Assembly: GCF_026184235.1 (NCBI RefSeq) | Contig: NZ_CP110806.1 | Location: 744,001-808,000, forward strand | Length of the DNA stretch: 64,000 nucleotides | DNA from: Cellulomonas sp. S1-8 | GTDB taxonomy: Bacteria; Actinomycetota; Actinomycetes; Actinomycetales; Cellulomonadaceae | Direction of reading: 5' to 3' | Shown here: piece by piece, positions 27,343 to 34,268 of the stretch | How positions within the stretch are numbered: position 1 is the first letter of the stretch | Layout: every line of letters begins with the position of its first letter | Notes under the pieces: generated by a model | Told to the model about the DNA's origin: nothing | What the model saw: the letters and a program-made list of their open reading frames with translations, nothing else | The model's database searches: none | Made by a program: the position numbers and the translations under genes

Positions 27343-30300
27343 ATGGGTCAGGCACGGCACCGCAAGGTGCTCGAAACTATCGGCATCGGGATGGCGGCGA
27401 CTCTCGTCGCAGCTCCACTGGCGGTGGTCGGCACCGCTGCCGGCGCCGCGGCGGCGGACCTGGTGCTCAGCAGCGACTTCGAGACGAGCGTCGCCCCGTG
27501 GACAGGTCGCGGCGACGCGACCGCCACCCGGACGACCGACGACTTCCACACGGGTGCCGGCAGCATGCTGGTCGCCGGGCGGACCGCCAACTGGCACGGT
27601 GCAGCGACCTCCATCGCCTCGCTCTTCGTGAGCGGCGGGACGTACGACCTGACCGCGTGGGTGAAGCTCGCCCCGGGCGAGGAGGACACCACCGTCAAGG
27701 TGACCGTCGCCGAGACCCCCGAGGCGTACACCGGGGTCACGGAGGACGTCGCCGTGACGGACGACGCCTGGGTGGAGCTGACGGGCACCTACGTCCGCGG
27801 CGACGCCGTCACGGGCGGTGACCTCTACTTCGAGGCCGCGGGCGCCACGACGAGCTTCCTCGTCGACGACGTCGTCATCATGGGCGAGGCGCCCGAGGTC
27901 GAGATCCAGGACCTCACGCCGCTGCACGAGACGGTGCCGTTCCCGATGGGCGTCGCGATCGACGACCGCGAGACCACTGGCGCGCCGGGGCAGCTCGCGG
28001 CGCTGCACTTCAACCAGATCACGGCCGAGAACCACATGAAGCCGTACGCCTGGTACGCCGAGGACCGCTCGTTCCGCACGAACCCCGTCGCCAGGACGCT
28101 CATGGACACCGCCGTGGCCGAGGACCTGCGGGTCTACGGGCACGTGCTGGTCTGGCACGGCCAGAACCCGGGCCAGACGGACGCCGACCCGGCCACCGGC
28201 ACGCCGGCGAACCCGGGCTGGATGTTCTTCGGCGACGACGGTGAGCTGCTCACCTCCAGCCCCGAGGACCAGGCGATCCTGAGCGAGCGCATGCGCACGC
28301 ACATCTTCTCGGTCGCCGAGGCGCTGTCCGACGAGTACGGCCTGTTCGGCTCCGACACCAACCCGCTGGTCGCGTGGGACGTCGTCAACGAGGTCGTCGC
28401 CGACGGCGGCGAGAACCCCGACGGCCTGCGCCGGTCGCAGTGGTTCAACGTGCTGGGCGAGAACTTCATCGACCTCGCGTTCACGTACGCGAACGAGGCG
28501 TTCAACGAGATGTACGCGGTGCCGGGGGACAGCCGTCCCGTCACGCTGTTCATCAACGACTACAGCACCGAGGCCGTCGGCAAGCAGGACCGGTACTTCG
28601 CGCTCGTCGAGCGGCTCCTGTCGCGCGGCGTGCCGCTCGACGGCGTCGGCCACCAGTTCCACGTCAGCCTGACGACGCCGATCTCCGCGCTCGAGGCCGC
28701 GCTCACGCGGTTCGAGGCGCTCCCGGTCACCCAGGCCGTCACCGAGCTCGACGTCGCCACGGGTACGCCCGTGACCGAGGCCAAGCTCATCGAGCAGGGC
28801 TACTACTACCGCGACGCGTTCGACGTGTTCCGCGCCAAGGCGGACTCCCTGTTCTCGGTCACGGTGTGGGGTCTCTACGACAGCCGCAGCTGGGTGGTCG
28901 ACAACGGCGCGCCGCTGCTGTTCGACGACCGCCTGCAGGCCAAGCCCGCCTACTACGGTGCAGCCGGTCTCGAGCTGCCGGGCCGGGTCGCGTCGGCCGA
29001 CTCGTTCGGTGGCCTGGTCGCCGTCGACGACGCCGCGCCGTCCGCACCCGAGTGGGAGCAGCTGCCGCTCGAGCCGATCGGCGAGGACGGCGTCGCCGGG
29101 GGACTGCAGACCCGCTGGACGGCGGACACGCTGACCGTCCTGGCCGAGGTCCCGGCGACCACCGACGCCCTGCGCGTCACGGTCGGCGAGACGACCTACG
29201 AGGTCGTGCGCACGGGCGAGGGTGACCTGCCCAGCGTCTGGGCGGAGCACGGCGACGGCCTGCGGGTCGTGCTGCAGGCGCCGCTCGACGGCGCCGAGCA
29301 GGGCGACGTGCTCGCGTTCAACCTGGGCGTCGTCCAGGGCGAGCAGGTCACGTCCTGGTCCGGCAGCGCGGGTTCGCTGTCGCTCGTCGAGCCGCTGTCC
29401 TCCGTCGAGGTCCCCTACGCGGCCGCGGACATCCCCGACGTCGACGGTGCCGTGGACGAGGTGTGGACCGCTCTCCCCGCGATCCTCACGGGCAAGCAGG
29501 TCAACGGCACGGGCACGGCGACCGCCGAGGTCCGCACGATGTGGGACACGGACACGCTCTACGTGCTCATGGACGTGACCGACCCCGACATCGACGCCAC
29601 GGCCACCCAGCCGTGGGAGCAGGACTCGGTCGAGATCTACCTCGACCTGGGCAACGCGAAGAACGGCACCTACCTGCCCACCGACATGCAGCTGCGCGTC
29701 GGTGCCGACAACGCCGTGTCCTTCGGCAACGGGCCGGCCGAGCAGGGTGACCGCGTGCGGACGGCGACGTCCCTCACGGACACCGGGTACGTCGTGGAGG
29801 TCGCCATCGGCCTGCTCGGCCTCGGCGGCGCGGACACCGTGCACGGGGTCGACTTCCAGGTCAACGACGCCAGCGGCGGCACGCGCCTCGGCATCACCAA
29901 CTGGGCCGACCCGACGGGCCAGGGCTACCAGTCCACCGGCCGCTGGGGCGTCGCCACGTTCGTCGAGGGTCCCGTCGAGCCGGCCGAGCCGAGCATCACG
30001 CTCAGCAGCGACCAGGTGCGGGCCGGTGAGCAGGTGCAGGTGACCCTCACGGGCTTCGAGCCGGGCGCCGAGGTGGCGATCGCGCTCGGCGCGGGCGTCA
30101 CCGCGACGGGTGCGCTCGGTGGTCCGGGCACGGCGGTGGCCCCGGAGGGCACGACGCTCCTCGGGACCGTCACGATCGGTGCGGGCGGCACGGCCGTCAC
30201 GACCGTCACCGTGCCGGCGTCGACGGCGCCGGGCACCTACCTGGTGAGCGGTTCGGTCGGCGGCACCGTCCTGGCCGACACCGTGCTCTCCGTCCTCGCG

Positions 30301-30513
30301 GCGGCGCCCGTCGACGGCGGGCCCGGCACGGGAACGGGCACGGGCACCGGTACCGGCGCTGGGACGGGCGCGGGCGGCAGCCTGGCCGTCACCGGGGCCG
30401 GGCTCGGGCTCGCCGGCCTGGCGCTCCTCGTCCTGACCGCGGGTGTCCTGCTGGTCGTCGCACGACGCCGCGGGATGACCCTCGAGGGGATGCGCGAGTC
30501 GCTGCGGCGCTGA
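27343..30513 (+). CDS. Secreted wall-anchored GH10 xylanase without deacetylase domain
   Basis: A 1056-residue compact member of the trio. Signal peptide about 1-37. One CBM_4_9-type module (about 38-185) leads directly into GH10 (about 190-545; acid/base E350 in WDVVNEV, nucleophile E468 in VTELDV). A degenerate and a clear CBM9-like domain (about 681-872), an Ig-like domain, a Gly/Thr-rich linker and LAVTG (1014-1018) with a membrane segment and Arg tail follow. The CE4 domain of its two neighbours and the CBM behind it are missing, with clean domain borders and no frameshift. Its 3' end and following hairpin are nearly identical to those of gene 2, pointing to recent duplication or gene conversion. 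It should hydrolyse xylan left unsubstituted by the other two. Confidence 0.93.
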   Translation: MGQARHRKVLETIGIGMAATLVAAPLAVVGTAAGAAAADLVLSSDFETSVAPWTGRGDATATRTTDDFHTGAGSMLVAGRTANWHGAATSIASLFVSGGTYDLTAWVKLAPGEEDTTVKVTVAETPEAYTGVTEDVAVTDDAWVELTGTYVRGDAVTGGDLYFEAAGATTSFLVDDVVIMGEAPEVEIQDLTPLHETVPFPMGVAIDDRETTGAPGQLAALHFNQITAENHMKPYAWYAEDRSFRTNPVARTLMDTAVAEDLRVYGHVLVWHGQNPGQTDADPATGTPANPGWMFFGDDGELLTSSPEDQAILSERMRTHIFSVAEALSDEYGLFGSDTNPLVAWDVVNEVVADGGENPDGLRRSQWFNVLGENFIDLAFTYANEAFNEMYAVPGDSRPVTLFINDYSTEAVGKQDRYFALVERLLSRGVPLDGVGHQFHVSLTTPISALEAALTRFEALPVTQAVTELDVATGTPVTEAKLIEQGYYYRDAFDVFRAKADSLFSVTVWGLYDSRSWVVDNGAPLLFDDRLQAKPAYYGAAGLELPGRVASADSFGGLVAVDDAAPSAPEWEQLPLEPIGEDGVAGGLQTRWTADTLTVLAEVPATTDALRVTVGETTYEVVRTGEGDLPSVWAEHGDGLRVVLQAPLDGAEQGDVLAFNLGVVQGEQVTSWSGSAGSLSLVEPLSSVEVPYAAADIPDVDGAVDEVWTALPAILTGKQVNGTGTATAEVRTMWDTDTLYVLMDVTDPDIDATATQPWEQDSVEIYLDLGNAKNGTYLPTDMQLRVGADNAVSFGNGPAEQGDRVRTATSLTDTGYVVEVAIGLLGLGGADTVHGVDFQVNDASGGTRLGITNWADPTGQGYQSTGRWGVATFVEGPVEPAEPSITLSSDQVRAGEQVQVTLTGFEPGAEVAIALGAGVTATGALGGPGTAVAPEGTTLLGTVTIGAGGTAVTTVTVPASTAPGTYLVSGSVGGTVLADTVLSVLAAAPVDGGPGTGTGTGTGTGAGTGAGGSLAVTGAGLGLAGLALLVLTAGVLLVVARRRGMTLEGMRESLRR
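27372..27383 (+). promoter_or_regulatory. Intragenic GAAAC-type motif in xylanase gene 3
   Basis: CGAAACTATCGG, again 29 nt after the ATG in the ETIG codons. Confidence 0.45.
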
Positions 30514-30524
30514 TCCGCAGCAGC

Positions 30525-30557
30525 GGGCCGGGGTGACACGTCACCTCACCCCGGCCC
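30525..30557 (+). terminator. First hairpin after xylanase gene 3
   Basis: Same GGGCCGGGGTGA/TCACCCCGGCCC stem as after gene 2, starting 11 bases after the stop. Confidence 0.65.
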
Positions 30558-30563
30558 ACGCAG

Positions 30564-30602
30564 AGCCCCGCCGACTGTCCCCCCCCGACAGCCGGCGGGG
30601 CT
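30564..30602 (+). terminator. Second terminator hairpin after xylanase gene 3
   Basis: AGCCCCGCCGACTG pairs with CAGCCGGCGGGGCT with one mismatch, around a C-rich loop. It closely matches the terminator after gene 2. Confidence 0.75.
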
Positions 30603-30650
30603 TCGCCGTCCCCACCCCCACCACCCGTCCCCACCCCCTCCCAGCCCCCC

Positions 30651-30711
30651 GCCGAGCGGAACCTCCCTCACCGAACGACGTCGCGTGCGGGTACCCAGGT
30701 TCCGTTCGCCG
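30651..30711 (+). repeat. Inverted-repeat element, imperfect arms
   Basis: GCCGAGCGGAACCT at 30651-30664 pairs with AGGTTCCGTTCGCCG at 30697-30711 with two mismatches. The arm core (GCCGAnCGGAACC) and overall length match the element at 27147-27208. Confidence 0.6.
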
Positions 30712-30722
30712 CCCAACCCCCT

Positions 30723-30784
30723 CGCCGAGCGGGACCTTGGTACCCGATCGGGGCGTCATCCGGGGAGTGGTGTGCCGCTCGGCG
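30723..30784 (+). repeat. Inverted-repeat element, 10-bp arms
   Basis: CGCCGAGCGG (30723-30732) and CCGCTCGGCG (30775-30784) are perfect complements. The total of 62 bp is the same as for the element at 27147. It ends just upstream of the nadC promoter region. Confidence 0.6.
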
Positions 30785-30807
30785 GGGGTGGGCGGCGGTG
30801 CATGGCC

Positions 30808-30813
30808 TAGCGT
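30808..30813 (+). promoter_or_regulatory. Putative -10 box of a leaderless nadC promoter
   Basis: TAGCGT ends 6 nt before the nadC GTG at 30820. The gene therefore seems to have its own promoter rather than depending on nadB. Confidence 0.5.
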
Positions 30814-30819
30814 GAGCGG

Positions 30820-31857
30820 GTGCCGACCGACCGTGAGCCCGCCGTTGACGTTGCCGCGATCCACGCGCCGAGCACCGGGGGAGCGGCGCCCCACGACGGA
30901 CCGGTCCTCCCCGGTGACGTCGGACCCGAGCCGTTCGCGCTGACCCGCCTGGTCGCGGTCGCGCTCGACGAGGACCTCGGCCCCGCGCCCGGCCGTGACG
31001 TCACGACGCAGTCCACGGTGGACGCTGCGGTTCGTGGGCGCGCCGACGTGGTCGCGCGCGAGGCCGGGGCGATCGCCGGGCTCGTCGTCGTCCCGGAGGT
31101 CCTGGACCAGGTCTCCCACCGCCTCGGCCTGCCGCGTGCCACGGTGACGTGGCACGTGCGCGACGGCGCCGTCGTCGACGGCGGCGCGGTCCTCGCGACG
31201 CTCGAGGGCCCGACCCACGTGCTGCTCGTCGCCGAGCGCACGCTGCTCAACCTGGTGTCGCGCGCGTCGGGTGTCGCCACGCACACGTACCGTTGGACCC
31301 GAGCTCTGAGCGGCACCGGGGCGCGGGTGCTCGACACCCGCAAGACGACGCCGGGGCTGCGCGCGCTCGAGAAGTACGCCGTGCGGTGCGGCGGCGGCAC
31401 CAACAAGCGCATGGGCCTGTACGACGTCGCGATGGTGAAGGACAACCACGTCGTCGCGGCCGGGTCGGTCGCTGCCGCGGTGCGCGCCGTGCGCGAGCGG
31501 TTCCCCGACGTCGCCGTGCAGGTCGAGGTCGACACGCCCGCGCAGGCCGACGAGGCGCTCGACGCCGGTGCCGACTTCCTGCTGCTCGACAACATGGACA
31601 CGGCGACCCTGCAGGCCGCCGTCGCGCGCGTCCGGGCCCGGGAGGGTGGGGCCGGGCACGTCGATCTCGAGGCCACCGGCAACCTCACGCTGGACCGGGC
31701 GCGCGAGGTCGCGCTGACGGGCGTCGACTACCTGTCGGTCGGCGCGCTCACGCACTCGTCGCCCATCCTCGACGTCGCGCTGGACCTCGACCCACGGTCG
31801 GTGGCGGCGCCGTCCGCCGGCACCGTGCCCGCCGGGGAGCGCGAGCCGCGCCCGTAG
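30820..31857 (+). CDS. nadC: Nicotinate-nucleotide pyrophosphorylase (carboxylating)
   Basis: A 345-residue quinolinate phosphoribosyltransferase that makes nicotinate mononucleotide from quinolinate and PRPP. Family blocks include EDLGPAPGRDVTT, ERTLLNLVSRASGVAT, DTRKTTPGLRALEKYAVRCGGGTNKRMGL (read across in parts), KDNHV and the terminal SVGALTHSSP. About 35 extra residues precede the core. It follows xylanase gene 3 and its terminators, and has its own -10-like box. Its stop codon TAG is part of the -10-like box of lysS. The expected partner nadB lies upstream of the three xylanase genes. Confidence 0.95.
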   Translation: MPTDREPAVDVAAIHAPSTGGAAPHDGPVLPGDVGPEPFALTRLVAVALDEDLGPAPGRDVTTQSTVDAAVRGRADVVAREAGAIAGLVVVPEVLDQVSHRLGLPRATVTWHVRDGAVVDGGAVLATLEGPTHVLLVAERTLLNLVSRASGVATHTYRWTRALSGTGARVLDTRKTTPGLRALEKYAVRCGGGTNKRMGLYDVAMVKDNHVVAAGSVAAAVRAVRERFPDVAVQVEVDTPAQADEALDAGADFLLLDNMDTATLQAAVARVRAREGGAGHVDLEATGNLTLDRAREVALTGVDYLSVGALTHSSPILDVALDLDPRSVAAPSAGTVPAGEREPRP

Positions 31858-31860
31858 AAT
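31855..31860 (+). promoter_or_regulatory. Putative -10 box of a leaderless lysS promoter
   Basis: TAGAAT, close to the consensus TATAAT, ends 6 nt before the lysS GTG and includes the nadC stop codon. Confidence 0.55.
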
Positions 31861-31866
31861 CATCCG

Positions 31867-33429
31867 GTGACCGCCCGTACCGAGCCCGCTTCCCCGACGC
31901 CCGCGCCCCCGACGTCCGCCGCCGACCCCGCGACCCCCGCGGAGGACGACGTCCCCGAGCAGATGCGGGTCCGCAAGGCCAAGCGTGAGCGGCTCCTCGA
32001 TGCGGGCGTCGAGGCGTACCCGGTGTCGGTGCCCCGCACGCACACGATCGCGGAGGTCCGCGCCGCGTACCCGGAGCTCGAGCCGGGCACCGAGACGGAC
32101 GACCTCGTGGGCGTCGCGGGTCGCGTGGTGTTCCTGCGCAACACCGGCAAGCTCGCGTTCGCGACGCTGCAGGACGGCGCCGGCAGCCGCCTGCAGGCGA
32201 TGCTCAGCGAGAAGGAGATCGGCGCGGACGCGCTCGCCGCGTTCAAGGCCGACGTCGACCTGGGGGACCACCTCTTCGTGCACGGCCGCGTGATCGCCTC
32301 ACGCCGCGGTGAGCTCAGCGTCATGGCCGACGAATGGCGCATGGCCGCCAAGGCGATCCGGCCGTTGCCCAACCTGTACGAGGGCACCGAGATGTCCGAG
32401 GAGGCGCGCGTCCGGCAGCGTTATGTCGATCTCATCGTGCGTCCAGGTGCACGGGAGATGGTGCGGCTGCGCTCGGCGGTCGTGCGGTCGCTGCGGGAGA
32501 ACTTCTACCGCCGCGGATTCCTCGAGCTCGAGACGCCGATGCTGCAGGTGCGTCCCGAGGGCGCGGCCGCACGCCAGTTCGAGACCCACATGAACGCCTT
32601 CGACATGGACCTGTTCCTGCGGATCGCCCCCGAGCTGTTCCTCAAGCGGGCGGCCGTGGGCGGTGTCGAGAAGGTCTTCGAGATCAACCGGAACTTCCGC
32701 AACGAGGGCGTGGACTCCACGCATTCCCCGGAGTTCGCCATGCTCGAGGCGTACGAGGCCTACGGCGACTACGACACCATGGCGGCGCTCACGCAGGACC
32801 TCGTGCAGACCGCCGCTCTCGACGCGCTCGGCACGACGGTCGTGACGCTCGCGGACGGCAGCGAGTACGACCTAGGGGGGCAGTGGGCCACGCTCACGAT
32901 GTACGGGTCGCTGTCGCAGGCGCTGGGCGAGGAGATCACCCACGACACGTCCGACGAGCGGCTGCTGGCCCTGCTCGCGGCCGCTGACCTCGAGCTCGCC
33001 CCGTCCCAGCGCAACCACGGCAAGCTGGTCGAGGAGCTGTGGGAGCACCACGTCGGCTCGACGCTGTGGGCGCCGACGTTCGTCCGGGACTTCCCCGTCG
33101 AGACGTCGCCGCTCACGCGCGACCACCGCACCGAGCGCGGCCTCGTCGAGAAGTGGGACCTGTACGTCCGCGGCATGGAGCTGGCCACCGCGTACTCCGA
33201 GCTCGTCGACCCCGTCGTGCAGCGCGAGCGCTTCGAGGCGCAGGCGCTGCTGGCCGCCAAGGGCGACGACGAGGCGATGCGGATCGACGAGGACTTCCTC
33301 GCCGCGATGGAGCACGCGATGCCGCCGTCGGGGGGCATGGGCATGGGCATCGACCGCCTGCTCATCGCGATGACCGGTCACGGCATCCGTGACACGATTG
33401 TCTTTCCACTCGTGAAGCCGCAGGTCTGA
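31867..33429 (+). CDS. lysS: Lysyl-tRNA synthetase, class II
   Basis: A 520-residue enzyme that charges tRNA-Lys. An acidic, Pro-rich N-terminal stretch precedes the OB-fold anticodon-binding domain (about residues 75-180; [17 protein letters not shown]). The class II catalytic core follows, with motif 2 [20 protein letters not shown] and motif 3 [15 protein letters not shown] near the C-terminus. In actinobacteria lysS is usually near panC/panD and directly before lsr2, as here. The GTG start lacks a Shine-Dalgarno sequence, and TAGAAT sits 6 nt before it, so the message is probably leaderless. Confidence 0.96.
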   Translation: MTARTEPASPTPAPPTSAADPATPAEDDVPEQMRVRKAKRERLLDAGVEAYPVSVPRTHTIAEVRAAYPELEPGTETDDLVGVAGRVVFLRNTGKLAFATLQDGAGSRLQAMLSEKEIGADALAAFKADVDLGDHLFVHGRVIASRRGELSVMADEWRMAAKAIRPLPNLYEGTEMSEEARVRQRYVDLIVRPGAREMVRLRSAVVRSLRENFYRRGFLELETPMLQVRPEGAAARQFETHMNAFDMDLFLRIAPELFLKRAAVGGVEKVFEINRNFRNEGVDSTHSPEFAMLEAYEAYGDYDTMAALTQDLVQTAALDALGTTVVTLADGSEYDLGGQWATLTMYGSLSQALGEEITHDTSDERLLALLAAADLELAPSQRNHGKLVEELWEHHVGSTLWAPTFVRDFPVETSPLTRDHRTERGLVEKWDLYVRGMELATAYSELVDPVVQRERFEAQALLAAKGDDEAMRIDEDFLAAMEHAMPPSGGMGMGIDRLLIAMTGHGIRDTIVFPLVKPQV

Positions 33430-33451
33430 CGTTGTCAAAGCTGGAGGACTC

Positions 33452-33616
33452 GTGAACGGCTGGGATGCAGTTCTCGCGGCGCTGCTGCCGTCGGTCGGCG
33501 TCGGTCTGATCTTCTGGTTCGCGATGCGCGCGATCATCAACGCGGACCGGGCGGAACGTCAGGCGGTCGCGCGCATGGACGCGCAGGACGATGAGACGAG
33601 CAGCACAGAAGTCTGA
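33452..33616 (+). CDS. Small single-pass membrane protein between lysS and lsr2
   Basis: A 54-residue protein starting VNGWDAVLAALLPSVGVG. One hydrophobic segment (about residues 7-27, including LLPSVGVGLIFWFAM) is followed by a charged cytoplasmic tail rich in Arg, Asp and Glu. A strong Shine-Dalgarno sequence (GGAGGA, 33443-33448) lies just before the GTG. Short membrane proteins of this type occur between lysS and lsr2 in related actinobacteria, so it is likely a real gene; its function is unknown. It lies 22 bases after lysS and is probably co-transcribed with it. Confidence 0.75.
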   Translation: MNGWDAVLAALLPSVGVGLIFWFAMRAIINADRAERQAVARMDAQDDETSSTEV

Positions 33617-33631
33617 GAATTGCCGGAGCGT

Positions 33632-33670
33632 TTGACGCGCACAAACTCGGGTGAGACAGTGTGCGCGTCA
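33632..33670 (+). promoter_or_regulatory. lsr2 promoter region with an 11-bp inverted repeat
   Basis: TTGACG (33632-33637) and GACAGT (33655-33660), 17 nt apart, form a candidate promoter. TGACGCGCACA (33633-33643) and TGTGCGCGTCA (33660-33670) are perfect inverted repeats that start within the -35 box and bracket the -10 box. This looks like an operator, though a hairpin in a longer transcript is the alternative. Confidence 0.5.
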
Positions 33671-33698
33671 GCAATTTCACTATGCCCGGGAGCATTCC

Positions 33699-34046
33699 AT
33701 GGCACAGAAGGTGCAGGTCCTGCTGGTCGACGACGTCGACGGCGGGACGGCGGACGAGACCGTGACCTTCGGGCTCGACGGTGTGACGTACGAGATCGAC
33801 CTCACGTCCGACAACGCCGCCAAGCTGCGCGACGCTTTCGCCCAGTGGGTCGGCAGCGCACGCAAGGTGAGCGGCCGGTCCTCCGGTCGCTCGGCCGGGC
33901 GCTCCTCCTCCACCTCGTCGTCGCGCACCGCGCGCTCGAACGAGGCCCAGGAGGTCCGTGAGTGGGCGAAGACGAACGGCTACCAGGTCTCCGAGCGGGG
34001 TCGTATCTCCGCCGAGGTCAAGAAGGCGTACGACGACGCTCACTGA
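33699..34046 (+). CDS. lsr2: Lsr2 nucleoid-associated protein
   Basis: A 115-residue DNA-bridging protein that silences AT-rich and foreign genes in actinobacteria. The N-terminal dimerisation domain (AQKVQVLLVDDVDGG, VTYEIDLTSDNAAKLRDAF) is followed by a Ser/Arg/Gly-rich linker. The C-terminal DNA-binding helix domain (EAQEVREWAKTNGYQVSERG) has the AT-hook-like RGR motif in SERGRISAEV. The ATG at 33699 gives the standard MAQKV N-terminus. In many actinobacteria clpC follows lsr2; here the next gene is xylB on the other strand. Confidence 0.97.
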   Translation: MAQKVQVLLVDDVDGGTADETVTFGLDGVTYEIDLTSDNAAKLRDAFAQWVGSARKVSGRSSGRSAGRSSSTSSSRTARSNEAQEVREWAKTNGYQVSERGRISAEVKKAYDDAH

Positions 34047-34081
34047 GCACTCGTCGTGACGCGTCGGGGGGCGCGTCGCAC

Positions 34082-34117
34082 ACGAGAGGGTCGGCACCAC
34101 GGTGCCGACCCTCTCGT
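34082..34117 (+). terminator. Terminator hairpin after lsr2
   Basis: A perfect 17-bp stem (ACGAGAGGGTCGGCACC and its complement) with a 2-base gap, 36 bases after the stop. Confidence 0.85.
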
Positions 34118-34130
34118 CGTCCCCCCACTC

Positions 34131-34258
34131 CTGGCGAGAGAGCAATCCAGCGCGGGGCGGGGGAGCCCCCGCGACGACTGGATCGCTCTCTCGCGCGGGA
34201 GGGGTGGCTGGATTGCTCTCTCACCACCCTTCAGAAGGGGGCGAGAGAGCAATCCGGT
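34131..34258 (+). repeat. Two palindromic pairs of the GGATTGCTCTCTC repeat
   Basis: Four copies of the 13-bp core lie here: inverted at 34136-34148, direct at 34180-34192 (one change) and 34210-34222, inverted at 34243-34255. They pair into two long hairpins, the first with an inner CGCGGGG/CCCCGCG stem and the second with a small ACCCTTC/GAAGGGG-type stem. They lie between convergent lsr2 and xylB and could terminate both. Three more copies occur at 42940-43020. Confidence 0.8.
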
Positions 34259-34268
34259 CCCGGGAGGG

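Larger units (their letters stand above)
30514..30819 (+). other. Intergenic region between xylanase gene 3 and nadC
   Basis: 306 bases without a gene. It contains two hairpins, two inverted-repeat elements (30651-30711, 30723-30784) and the -10-like box of nadC (30808-30813). Confidence 0.8.

Noticed and set aside
27343..30513. Xylanase gene 3 as a broken copy lacking the deacetylase
   Set aside because: The frame is intact, domain borders are clean and it has its own signal peptide, promoter motif and anchor, so it is a complete shorter gene.
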